Assembly (NCBI RefSeq): GCF_024679245.1
Contig: NC_090179.1
Span: forward strand, 8,743,327 to 8,807,326
Length of the DNA stretch: 64,000 nucleotides
Reading direction: 5' to 3'
From: Pseudorasbora parva
Lineage: Eukaryota > Chordata > Actinopteri > Cypriniformes > Gobionidae
The notes under the pieces are model-generated. The model was not told the origin of the DNA. It saw only the letters and a program-made list of their open reading frames with translations, and did no database searches. Made by a program: the position numbers and the translations under genes. Every line of letters begins with the position of its first letter. Position 1 is the stretch's first letter. Shown piece after piece: positions 44,133-58,000 of this stretch.

Positions 44133-47100
44133 CTGAGGGAAACACATCAATAATTCAAAAACATTATTATAAATGATACAATTTAAAAAATCTATTTATG
44201 AATGAAAGCTTATTTATTCTTTTGCACATAATTATTTTTATTTGTGTCTGTGAGGGCAATTAATTTAATCCATGGCATATTAAACATCTGCATGCTTCAA
44301 CTGTTAAACAGCAGGGGGTGACAGAGAACAGCACATATTCTGAAAGCAAGTGCAGGTACAGTCATTGCAAACCCAGCACATGCATTGTGCAGAGAAAATA
44401 TATATACCTCTCGTGGCCATGAATTATGAATGCATTACCTTATTTTATTGTTATTGTGGCCACACATTTAGTTGTTCCCTTGCTTTAGTAAACCATGGCT
44501 ATGTTGTAATAATTAGTTTTAATTAAAATCAAAATGAGGAAACAAATTAGTACAACATGGCCACGATTTAGTAAAACAAAGGAATTAATTAATAATTTGT
44601 GGCTAATAGGGTTAATTTTCATCAGCTAATTTTTTATTTACTTTTAGTCCTGTGTCAAATGTGCTGTTTAGTTTTTGTCATATTTAGTCAACATTGTTCT
44701 GTTTTATTTGATTAAATGTCTGGGCATTCTAGTCTAGATTTAGTCAATTAAATCATAGTCTTAGTCACATTTTAGACATACTGCATAATGGGTAAATTCA
44801 GATTCAGATTTGTCAGATTTATACTTTATTGTCCTCTGTAGAGGAAATTCGCTTCCACAGACTGTACCAGGAGCAAAATTCAGCACACATAACATACACA
44901 TACTGCATGGAATACACATATTATTGGTCACATAAATATAGACATACACAGATGGCATCACTACCAAACCTGTAAGATCAGTAATGTAAATTCAGCGCTT
45001 TTATAGCTGAGAGTACAAAACCCTAGGTGTGATTTTTTTATGGGGCAGCTGTCAAGGATTTTGTATAATAGTTATTGCTCTTCGAATGATAGCAGTGTTA
45101 ATAAGAGCTGACAAATTGGGAGTTGGAAGACAAATTATTTTTGAAGAGGTGTTGTGTTGGTGATTTTAAGTAGCTTATTTCTAAAAGTTAAATAGAACAT
45201 GTTGAAATAGCAAGTTGGCACAGTACAAAATAATAGGTTCAATTATACTTTGATAAAGGAGAAGCAAAAGGCGTGGTTTAACTGAGAGAGATCTGAGTTT
45301 ACGTATGACAAATAGTCTTTGTTGGCAACGTCTCTGAATGTCTGTGATGTGTTGATCAAAGCTCAATTTCTTGTCTATGATAATGCCTAGGTACCTGAAA
45401 CTATTGACAATTTCCACTGGCTGCCCATTAATGGAAATAGGGCAGTGAGAGGTGGAGAGATTTAGACATGTGTCAATAATGAGTTCCTTTGTTTTTGTAA
45501 TATTAAGGAGGAGATGACAATTAAATTGATAATCACAATTATTTTGATCAAAATTATAATCAATTATAATAAATAGAAATGTAAAACAATTATTAGAATT
45601 ATTGCAAGTTTCTCCATAAGCACAAATCAAGAGAATGTAAACCCATATGCATATGCGCTGGTAAAACAAGAAACTTCTCTCAAAACTTCTCCTAAATTAC
45701 TTTAATTGTTTTCTTTCAAAACAACAGCAAAAAAAGACTTTGTATCATCACACAGAGCTGCGTCAGTGCATCTTTCAGCAACCATAATCACAAATCTAGT
45801 CAAGAAATCCATGTATTAGATCCTATATTCATCACTGAGAAGGTTTGATGGCAGATTTAGTCGCAGAAAACTGCACAAGTGGCTCGTGAAAAAGAGAAAG
45901 GTGTGCACATGGTTGCCAGATTGCGAATATCAAGTAAAACACCTGGTAGAAAACATGGTCTTTTAACAGAAAAGCTCTGATGGGGGGGTTTATAACTCCT
46001 GATATCTGGCAACCTCAAACATGAAAGCTCAGAGGCTTGTTAAAGTCATTTCATGTTTTATTGAGCAAAAACAAAGACTGAATTCGGTCGTTTTTGTTTT
46101 TAACTACCGTACATTTCAGTCTCGTCTTTTTTAGTCTCAGTTATCATTTAATGACATTGGTGTTGTCTTTTCTTCGTCTTGTCTTAGTGCCTTAGACAAA
46201 AGGTCATCAACAAGCCCCATGGCCATGACATATCCCTTTTTTTTCGTACGTTATATGTGCAGAAATATCCATAAAGTCATTAATGTACAATAAACCAGGC
46301 AAGTAGCAGGAAACTAATCTTAACTACTGAAAATCAATACATGAGGACTAAGAGGTTTTGTAAGCTAACTGTTGAAATCATGCCCGTTTCCTACCTGCCA
46401 GGCCTCCAGTTCCTGTGACAGCTCAAGTTTGCGCTGAATGGCTTCCAGGAGTTGGTTGTTTAAACACATCATATCCTGCTTGGTCCTCAGCAGCTCTGCT
46501 TCCATCGCAGTCTTCCTACATGAGAGGAAGCCAACACTTTATTAAAAATGCCCCCTTTCTACTATACATTATATATTATGCTTAGATTATGTATATTTAC
46601 TTTCCCATAAAAATTTAAGGAACCATAGTATCAAGTAAATGTTCAATATTTACTTTGCGATGGCATCGTCGCGGTCCTTTATGGCCTGCTGAACTACTTC
46701 CTCATTTATAAGTCGCAGCTTGAGCTGGGAGTTTTCTGCTATGAGATGCTCATTCTGAAAGAAGATAAAAACAAATTATGGCTAATATTTTAAATGATTT
46801 AAAAAAAAACTTTTCAAATTTTAAATTAGGTGAAAAAAGTTTTAAACACCTCTTTGGATACGCCATTTTGTTACAATAATTCCTTTTTACCCCCGTGGTC
46901 CGATATAACTTAACGTGTTTGGAGGGCGGTTTGCATCCTTAAGTCAGTTAAGAGAGAAATTTTATTTGCCCCATGCAAAACATTTTTTTTCACTATATAC
47001 AAATTTGAAATTATGTGTCCAAAATGTGTACTTTTGAATCGCTCCTGGAAAAACGTAATTTTTTATGTTTTTTAATCGTCCTGTCTCTCTAGCCATCTTA

Positions 47101-50100
47101 TTTCTAAATGTGTTTGTTTATTTGAACGCTTTATTTGAACGTCACAGCCCCCACTGTAAGATTCAAAGAGGCCTGGGAGGAAGACCTGGGAGTTGAGCTC
47201 TCCGAGGATACATAGGACAAATGCTTGGATACGATACAGGCCCTGTTCAATCAACAGCAGACACCAACTGATCCAGTTCAAAGCTGTTCAACAGCTACAT
47301 TACACTAAAGCCAAACTGCATGAAGTCTTCCCTGCTGTTGTTTCACCAATGTGTGACAGGCGTAAGGTGGTGGAGGACACAGCTTCCCGCGCTTTTTGGT
47401 TTTGCCCATGTCTGGTTTTTGGTCAAGCATTTCTGACTGGTTCTCCAAGGCTTTCAATAAGCCTCTTCTACCGGATGCTGAACTTGCCATTTTTGGCCTC
47501 TCACATGCACCTCTTGCCTTTCAAGAACATTACAACAGTCTATAATGCTGGGTATGATTGTGGCTGAGAGACTTGTGCTTAAGAACTGGAAATCACCCTC
47601 ACCCCTTTCCATTCAGATGTGGATTACGGACATGATCTCTGTTGTACAGAGGGAAAGACTCAGACATTTGAGGACTGATTCTACTGAAAAGTTTTCAGCT
47701 GTTTGGGGTTCATTTCTTGGACATTTAAGCCCCGTTTCCACCATAAGAACTTTCCCCAGGAACCAGGAACTTTGGGTGGTACTCGGTGTGTTTAGACCGC
47801 AGGAACCAGGGTCTAGATGAAGTTCCAGGTAAATATTTCCCCCTCCAAACGGCCCTGCTCACGAGGTCGTACTTTTTCCAAAGTTCAGGAACTTTCGAGG
47901 GCGGGACTTGAGCGCTGAACATGCTGATTGGTTTAGCATTTTATTTCAACCGGCATTTTTAAAAGTCTTTTGCGAGGTTCGGTCTACGTTCAGTAAATAT
48001 CAGTCTTGCTCCCTGTCTGATGGCGCGCGTTCGTCTCAGGCATCTCACGTTCAATGTCCGTAATAGCTGATAATAATTGTCATTTTGAATCTAGCTTTAC
48101 AAGCTTTCTGAATATGCTGCTCTTTTCTGTCGTTGTTAATTTCCTCTTTAGTAAACCTATACATAACCAGCAAAAGCAGCACTGGTTGAATCTCTTCCAT
48201 ACTCGTTATTCATTTTTTTACAGTCTATATTTTTCACCATGTAAACGACCTGACCGATTACTTTTAAGTGTGCGTCCTTACATGACGTGACAGCGCGCCG
48301 CACTCATGTTGACAAGAGAGGAAAGCTCATTTTTCTGAGGGGTAAACTTTTTATTTCGTAAGTTATGAAGATAAAGTTGGAATAATGACACAGCGTATAT
48401 TGCCCCAGGCAGTTTTTACTTTAACTCCGCCTGACAGAAGAATTTTTTTTCTTTCTGAGATGATTATTACACTTTACAACAGATAAATAACTTATATAAT
48501 ACTGTATTAGTCCTGGTGGCCATTAAGAGTTGCTATGGCTACAGATAAACCTTTCCAGCTGCTGGAGAAAACAGCGTTGACATTTTTGATGCGGCAGACA
48601 AACTGCATGTGACAAAATGAATGCGATTGAAAGTCATCACATGTAAACACCAGATCGGTTTAGATAACATCTCATGTAAACAGTCCCCTAAATCTTTCAA
48701 TCGGTACACGCAAAAATGATTAGTGTCCGTCACTGACTTGGAGGACCGCGCGCAGTCCTACATCACCGGACTAATTTGCCTAATCTTCACGGTACTTTAG
48801 ATCGCGGTGGAAATGCAGACAGCTGCAGGTCTGGGGGGGGAGAAAAGTTCCTGTAAAAAAGTTCCTGGTACAAATTGTTCCGGGTGATTTTGGTGGAAAC
48901 GGGGCTTTAGACAAATTGGCTGTTCAGCCAGCCCTCTGTGACTTCTCTGAGGCTTAAGCTGTGCATCCCACCTGGGCACTTTGACTGTTGCACTTTTGCA
49001 TAGTGGACCAAGTATTTTTTATTTATTCATTTGATTTTATTATTTTTGTTTTGTTTTGTCTGCGTGAGTGATAAAGTCTGCGCCAATGTTGTTTGTTCTG
49101 TTTTAACTTGAAAAATACTTAAAATAAAATATTTAAAAAATAGATAAATGTTAAATGATAAGTGTTAAATGATTTTGCAAATGTCTGCCTAATGCAACTA
49201 ATAATGCCTTTAATGTCTCTCACAGAACACAGAAACATACAAATGCATGTTTGGGCTGCTTTAACTTAAAAACCAACTAACACTGGCATATCTTAAAATA
49301 TCTGAGTGCCTTTGTCTAAAAATGCAAAGCACCTAATTCAGTTTTCTAAGGCACGTTTATAAAAGCTTACTTACAGTCCTAATTAAACTAAGGCCTAATC
49401 CTATAGATTAATCTAAACACTGTCTATGAAACCAGGCCAATATTTGCTCTGCTTGCTTGCATTTAAGCTTAATCTCAATGATCAAAATGTTTTTTAAAGT
49501 AATTAGAAACATATTTTTAAAAATCCTGGTAGTGTACAAATGAGGAAAAAAAAAAAAGAAAAAAAATGTTACAGCAAGTTTTTTTTAGAAAGAAACAATC
49601 ATTCTTAGGCCTGGTTTCACAGACAGGGTTTAGGGGTTTTAACACCTGAGTTTTTGTTTCAGAACCTGGTGTTTTATCTCTTCGGTTCGGTTAATTTAGG
49701 CAGATGTGGACATGGCAATCACGCTGAGATCTGCACCAAAACACTCTGTGATGGTTCGCTTGAGATATGAAAGCAATCTGACCCAACGGACCAACAAACC
49801 AAAAGGTATTATAATTCATAACGGGAAATGTGCTATATAAATAGCAGTAGTGTCTGATTCTGTGAGTCAGCACATCACAGTTGAAATCCAAAAGAGCACC
49901 TCTTCTTCTTTAAATTTGTATTTGCGCTTTTCAGAGACAGAATACTCCTGGTGAAGCTTTGATTCCTGCTCTAGCTGCATTATAGCATTCATATAGTGTG
50001 CGTTTGTCTTGACACAGCGCGTTTGAATTGTCTTGAGCGCGTTTGAATTCGTTGTAATATTAATACAAATGATTTAACAGCGGGAATTACGGCTACATTC

Positions 50101-51980
50101 ATATAGTGTTTGTGTGTGTGTCGACAAATAAAGCCACAATAGGCTCAAGGAGCAAACTTATAACTCATCTTGATGGACGAAGCAGACGAATCTCTGAACA
50201 ATAAGAGGACAGTTGTACTCACATGTGACTTGCTTGAACACATTTTGGTACGAACAAACGATCTATAGGTGAAAAACAAACGATCTATGGGTGTGAAAGC
50301 ACACCCTTAGATTCAGCCAGGATAAGTTCTTAGTTTAATTAGAAGCTTTTATAAATGTACCTTATAAAAAACATACTGCTGTGCATCTTGAGACAAAACA
50401 AAGGCAGAAACATATTTTAAGATATGTCAGTGCAAGTTTCTTTCAGTTAACATGGATCATGCATTTTAGTTTGGAACTAGGCTTAAACCTTGTCTTTGAA
50501 AGCAGGGGTTAAACTAGGATTGCGCTTCATTAAATATCGTAAAAAATTCGGCATCTTTTAAAAACTTGTCCAATCAATATTAATAACCTAGTAAATATGC
50601 AAATAAAAAATGCTAAACCATAATGTTAAAATTGCTGTCCCAGGACAGACGTTAACCCTAGGTCAAAGTATGAACAGTGTAAAACAGAACAAGATAAGCC
50701 AGGATTATTTTTTATGGTGGGTTTAAAGGTGAAACGTTTCATTTAGATAAGGGGTGAAAGTGTTTAAAAACGATTATTTATGCAATTGATCATTTTTGCC
50801 AGAAATTACACATTTCACCTTTCTCCATTTATATATAGCGTAAAAAGCCCAATTGAGAGTTAGTGAGGATTAGTTTACCATGTCTTGCTATGCAACATTC
50901 TTCACTTCATGAAAGCATATCTCGCAAAAAAAAAAAAAAAAAAAATCACCAATTGACTGCATTTGATAAATGTCTTAATTCAGCTGAGAATCCCAGTAAG
51001 AAAAGCAGTGAATCTTTGTACAAAAATTCCTCAGGCTTTGCAAGGCCTAACAAACAATGGTCCCATTTTTAAGAAACTGACCCCAGGTCAGTGACAGTGG
51101 TATCAGTCTGTTATTAGCTGTGGCTGAAAGCTTGAATGCATGAATAAATGTTACCTGATCCTGTAGCTCCTGTATCCGGATGACATTCTCACAAGGATCG
51201 CTCACCGGTCCCACAATGGACTTCCTCATCTCCTGCAGACACAAATGATACAGGAGTGTTCAGCGCTGCATGGTGGTTAACCTGGGAGAATTTGTGAAGT
51301 GTCGTCTTTGTTAGGCCTTGATGGCAGGGTGTATCTCTCTACAGCATCAGTATCATGTAACGTACATAAACGACCCTCTGTTCCATCTCTCCTTTTTCTC
51401 TCTCTCAATCTTTACCTCTGGCTACATGTAGCCTCATAGATCCCCACTGAACACACCCCAACCTGAACTCTGATGCAGTTCCCACTTCAGTGCACAGTGC
51501 ACACACTAGCCAAAACGAGCAATATAATGCATCAATAGCATGGTGGAAATTACATTTGTTGTCCAATACACACACACACACACACACACACACACTGTGT
51601 TTCCATGTTTTATGGGGACTTTCCATAGGCGTAATGATTATACCTTACAAACAGGGCTTGACATTAACACCCGCCAACCCGCCAAATGCGGGTAGATTTC
51701 GGATGTGGCGGGTACGGCAGCCACTCCGACTAGCCACTTTGGCAGTGAGTGCGGAAAGATGGGTTCGGCGCGTGCACTGGATACGTGTACTATCTAGTTG
51801 ACGTTTGTTGACTGCTGCACGCGAACCATCTGCGTGGTGACAAAAGAGAAATCGTCTTCAGTGCAAAGATTTAAAAGAATCTATTGTGTCTGTTGAATAA
51901 ACAACTCTTATATAGGGGTCCAGTATGGCCACCTCTTGATATGAATGAATGAAACTTTTTTCCATGGAGATAGGAGATAG

Positions 51981-52015
<35 letters not shown>

Positions 52016-55000
52016 GCTACTGTACTTTGAGCTGAGTTGAATTGTAAATTAACTAAATTGAGCATAAACATGCAAACACAGGTGCGTATGCAAATCATAC
52101 ACATACAGATGAACATACACACACTTTTGACACCTGGTTTTGTTAATATTATGGATCACATGTTTTTGTTGCCAAATTGATTTCGGACAATTTTTGAATA
52201 ACTGAAAAAGTATGCATGTCTATCTGCTTAAATTATATTGATCACTGAGATAGCATTGATTGGAATGAAGGTGGTTCAATATAAAATGAAATAAATAAAA
52301 AATATCTTAGATGTAGTAAACTACTTTTGCCAAGTTGCTGTAGATTAGCTTGCTACATTTCAGCTACCCCCAGCTTCATTGTAGGGAAGCTTAATTGAAT
52401 GTAGAGTAACTGGTATCTTAGCTCCCTACATTTTCCAAGTAGCTTGCCCAACACTGCTCCTTGTGCCTGAATAATCATATACACGAGCACACACGTGTAA
52501 TTCGCTGTAATTGTCCAGCCCTTGCCCACCTGCACATCCCAGCTGATATCCGGTTGTTAAGACTGACGTCATGCGGCAGCGCTTCCGGGTCCAAACGCTC
52601 TTATACCACAAGAAAAACTACAAACGGTGCTAATATACACACACAATGTGGTGTAATACTACAAAAAAATCTATAATCATAACCTTTCTCTCCATACCAA
52701 AATTCCAGATTGCCAGACAGTGATTCATCTTTTTAAAATCATTAAAATATTAATGTATGTGACGCTGTGAGCACAGAGACTGTTGTGTAGACTGTAAGTA
52801 TTTAAAATGTTAAACGTTTTTAAACGTTTGATGTTTAATATGAATAAATAGCGCTCATAAACGGGCGTCGATGGCATTCTCAAGTGAAACGAGTTGAGGC
52901 TTGGACCCAGAAACGGGTCCTTACGTCACGAATTAACAAGCGGATACAGCGGCGTAGTCTTGATATGGGTGGTCACTCTGCATGTGAAAATTTGAAAGGG
53001 TTTTAAATCTTCAAAATCAAGTAAAATGACTCAAATTCAAGTAATTTAAGCATGCCAAAGTCAACTTTAATCATATAAAATGTAATTTCCAATCCGCAAA
53101 ATTGGAAAAAAGTGGCCAGTGAAAATGCTGAGTGGCTAGTAACTTTGGAAAATCACTAGCCACGGTGGCTGGTGAGCAAAAAAGTTAATGTCAAGCCCTG
53201 CTTACAAACCATATTGTATATCCCCCTTCATCACAGGAAACATTTTGCTTTCTGCATTTTTACTTTCTAAAAGAAAAAAACTCAATTTTTAATTTATCAG
53301 ATGTTTTACTCATGGGGACTAAAAATTTCAATTTTGTCCCCATAACATAGGGTTTACCAGCCCACACACACACACACATTTCAGCAATTACAGATGCAAA
53401 TTGACAGTAAATGATATCCTCTCCATTCACAATGGGCGAACCTCACAAAAGCAGGTCCAAATATAAGCAAGTAAAAAAAAAGTGTTGCATGTTTTATTTT
53501 ACCATAATATTTTTAACATTATTTTCATAAACAATTTAATTTTCTGTCAAATATTTGTAATTTTATTTTATTTTTTTCATTGGAAAGCAAATTCCACAAT
53601 GCAACATCACAATGCAAAAAAACCCTGGGTCCAAACTGCATCGACTTTAAGCAAGTAATGTTATCCCCTTCCCTTTTGATTGAATGAATATGGAATATGA
53701 AAAGAATATGATCTGGGAAGGTTCTTGACAGGTTACGTAAGATTAATTTAATGACAAACCTTTTTACAAGCCATGAGGACAAATAAAAACTGATATAACT
53801 GATATGGTGATATGACTGATGGTCTGAAAGAAGATATACTGCATGAAGAACAGTATTAACTGTTATGTAAGCATACTTCATAGTTGTGCTTGGAGTCGAT
53901 TGTTTTATGTGTGATAATGCAATGAAGCATGCCAAATTGTGCAACCATAATCTTTGGCCAGGCTGTCATACAAAGAAATTATGAACACATGCAAAAACAA
54001 GAGAGAACCAACAAAATATTATATTTTACCTATAGGGTCTTTAAAAACAAATATCAACTTTGGACATCACATTTGCCCATTACTGTATGCCTGAGAATGT
54101 GAATTCTTGTTGTTGAAATATGAGACAAGTGCAAGATGTCAAAATACTCCAGGAAAGATGACATTATATGCAGCACATCATATGTCAGCTTCTGTTACAC
54201 TTCACTGTGTGTTCCATATAAAGCAACTTTACCTGTAGTTTGTCACTCTGTGCTATCCATTGTGCTGCATGTTTTAATTGTCCCAGCATGCCCTGCAGGC
54301 TGTCATCTGAGATCTGTTCAGCCTCTGATCTGTAGGCCACAGGTTGAAGCAATTTCAGGATGTAGTGCAACTCCCGTGAGACCTGCTGGGCAAGGGTGGA
54401 AAGATGTTCTGGTTGAGCCCAAATATCAAATAGGCATAAATGTACTGTAAATATCTTATGTGTTTCTAGCATTATTCCAAAACCAGGTGAGCAGTCTCAC
54501 TGCAAAAAAAATGCTTTTCTTACTTAGTATTTTGTCTTGTTTCTAGTCAAAATTTCTAAAAATGCTTACATTAAGAAACATTTACTAGACAAGTAAAAAA
54601 TTATGTTTTGTTTTTGGGGGAAAAAAATCTAAATAAAGAGAGTTTTTGCATAAAATAAGCAAAATTATCTGCCAGTCCCCACTGGCTGATTATTTTGCTT
54701 ATAATTTTGAGTTATTTTTCTTAAAACAAGACAATTACTTTTGCTTGTCTAGTAAATACTTATTGTTTTAAGAATTGTTATATGTTTGGACTAGAAACAA
54801 GACAAAAATACTAAGTAAGAAAAGCCTTTTTTTGCCATGCTACATTGTCTACTACCTCTGAAAGCATCTTCCTTCCGAGAATGGAGATTTTGAATGAAAT
54901 GCCACATGCCACACTAATAGCGTACCTCAGATTATAGTACACACATGACTTGGAGTCAATTTGAATACAAAAGTAATGACACTATACTCCAATAAGCATA

Positions 55001-58000
55001 AAAATACATCCTGTAGCACACAAAGTTTGGGGAAAACAATACATTTTTAATTAACTTTTTTTTTTTAATTATACTTTTCTAGGCCTCATAATTACCCATG
55101 ATGATTATGGCTTTTGAATCTTAAGGGAGTCATACATTCAATGTATCTGTCGGATGACCCTCTGTACCCCTGGCATTTTGTATCTGGATAGTGCTTGGAT
55201 ATTTTTTAAAAGGATTGCATTTACACCTTCACTCCAATGTGTCTCCAGTAAAGCTGGAGATCTGATCAAACTCTATCGCTTCTCAACCAAAAAGCTGGAG
55301 TGTGATGCTGCAGTGAGGAGATTCCACTTGCCCAACCCCTAAATTAGTTTTTTGTTTTTTTCATGAAATGTGTTCAGAATCCATCCCAGACAACCTCTGA
55401 ATGTGCTGAACTGCTGCTTTTCTGGTGTGTAAGCAGCTTTAGAGGAAAACAATATAGACTGCATGGAATAGTTGTTACCCTGTTGTACTAATTAAGTTAA
55501 ATAGTGAAAGCAAAAATCTGATCTTTTGAATGTGGTCAAAAGATTACTATAAAAATGGTGACTGTCCCTTGTACGTGTATTAAAGGGAAAATCTCACCCC
55601 AAAATAAATAAAAAAATTCAAGCCATCCTAGGTGTATATGACTTTCTTCTTTCTGATGAATACAATCAGAGTTATATAAAAAAATGTCCTGGCTCTTCCA
55701 AGCTTTATAATGGCAGTGAATGGCAGCCCAAAAAAATGCATCCATCCATTAAAACCAAGTACTCAACATGGTTGCGGGGTTAATAAAAACAGTTACGCTT
55801 TTTTGTAAGTTGAATATGGAAGGAGGTCACAGAGCTCAGAAAGGCAGTAAAGACATTGATAAAATGTAATCTGTTTAGGAGACTGACATAGGGTAAAGTT
55901 GCTATTTTTGTATGATTTTGCACACAAGAAGTATTCTTCATGCTTCATAACATTAAGGTTTAACCACTGGAGTCACATGGACTATTTTAACTAAGTCTTT
56001 ACCACCTTTCTGGGCCTTGAACATGTTAATAAAATTGCTGTATATTAAGGGATGAATTAGATGAATTAGAAAGAGACAATTTGCTGTCTAATGATGGGAC
56101 AGAGAGCTCTCGGATTTCATCAAAAATATCTTCATTTGTGTTCTGACGATGACCGAAAGACAGAATTTTCATTTTTGGGTGAACTGACCCTTTAACCGCC
56201 CAGAGCTATGTGAAGTACTTTTATAATGAATGGATGCAGTTTTTTGGGGACTAACTCTGGGACTAAATATAAAATATCTTAAACTGTGTCTGAAGATGAA
56301 CGGAGGTCTTACTGGTGTGGAACGACATTAGGGTGAGTAATTATTGAAAGAATTTAAATTTTTGGGTGAACTAACCCTTTAAGTATTGTGCACATTATCT
56401 TTAGAAAAAGACAATTTGTTGTCTATTGATGGGACCGAAAGCTCTCGGATTTCATCAAAAATATCTTCATTTGCGTTCTGAAGATGAACGAAAGACAGAA
56501 TTTTCATTTTTGGGTGAACTGACCCTTTAACCCCCCAGAGCCATGTGAAATACTTTTATAATGAATGGATGCACTTTTTTGAGGCTTCAAATTCTGCCAT
56601 TCACTGCCATTATAAAGCCTGGATTAGCCAGGATATTATTAAATATAACTCTGATTGTATTCGTCTGAAAGAAGAACATCATATACACCTAGGATGACTT
56701 GTGTGTGAGAAAATCATGGGCTAATTTTTATTTTTGGGTGAACTATCCCTTTAATTTTAACCAGGCCCATGTAAAATTAGCTTGCAATATATTGTAACAC
56801 ATTTATTTGAAAGTAGAGTGTGGTACAATCAGGCATTATCAGGTTACAACAGTTCGGTGTATCACCTGTTCTTTGTCCAGGCTCCAGTCTGCGGTGTCCA
56901 GATTGTTTTCAAGCTCAGACAGTAAAGATGTGTCATTGTGACTTTTCTCCTGGAGGGCCACTTCCTCCTGCAGCTCCTCGACCTGAGACTGCAGCTCATG
57001 TGCCCAGGAACGAGCCCCATCCACTTCTTGCCAGGCCTCTGCCAGCTGAGAGAGAGAAAGAAAACATGTACTATTACTCATGTAAATGAAAATTCTATCA
57101 ATAATTACAAATGAAATGAAAATGAAAATTCTAAATCAAATTAAAATTCTCTCAATAATTACTTACCCTAATGTCGTTCCACATCCGTAATATATTTTAA
57201 TAATAATATTTTAGATTTAGTCCGAGAGTTTTCTGTTCCTCCATTGAATGTATGTATGGTATACTATCCCTTTCCAGAAAGGTAATAAAAACATAATTTG
57301 GATCGCCAATGTCACATGATTTCAGCAGTTTGACACGCAATCCTGAATCATGAATCAATAAGCTGATTCATAACCGTTCGAATCTTGGATTTAAAACAAA
57401 CACGAAAGAGAAGACAAATCTGAATAAAGTTGTAGCTTTTGTTATTTTTGGAACAAAATGTATTTTCAATGCTTCAAGAGATTCTAACTAACCAACTGAT
57501 GTCACAGATGGACTTTGATGATGTTTTTATTCCCTTTCTGGAAAGGGACAGTATAGTGTGCATACATTCAATGGAGGAACAGAAAACTCTAGGACTAAAC
57601 ATAAAATATCTTCATTTGTGTCTGAAGATAAACAGAGGTCTTAAGAGTGTCAAACCACATTAGGCTGAATCATTATTGAGAGAATTTTCAATTTTGGGTG
57701 AACTAACCCTTTTCAGTAATGTGCACATTATCTTTAGAAAGAGACCGTATTTAACCCTGAAATATGCATGTTTACATTTACGAGGGCATGTTTTTTCCTA
57801 ACTGTGTAAAAACAAAACATATTTTGCCACCTTTCGTCTAATTATTTCTCCAATCTTGTACTAACAACATGAACATCAGCATTTGTGAATGTTTATCATC
57901 TCTGGATCATGCGACTACACTTACTCCTATCATGAGAACTGCACTGAAACTGAGACAGAAATCCTGAACCACCAGATTCCAGTTGCACATGCAAGGCAAC

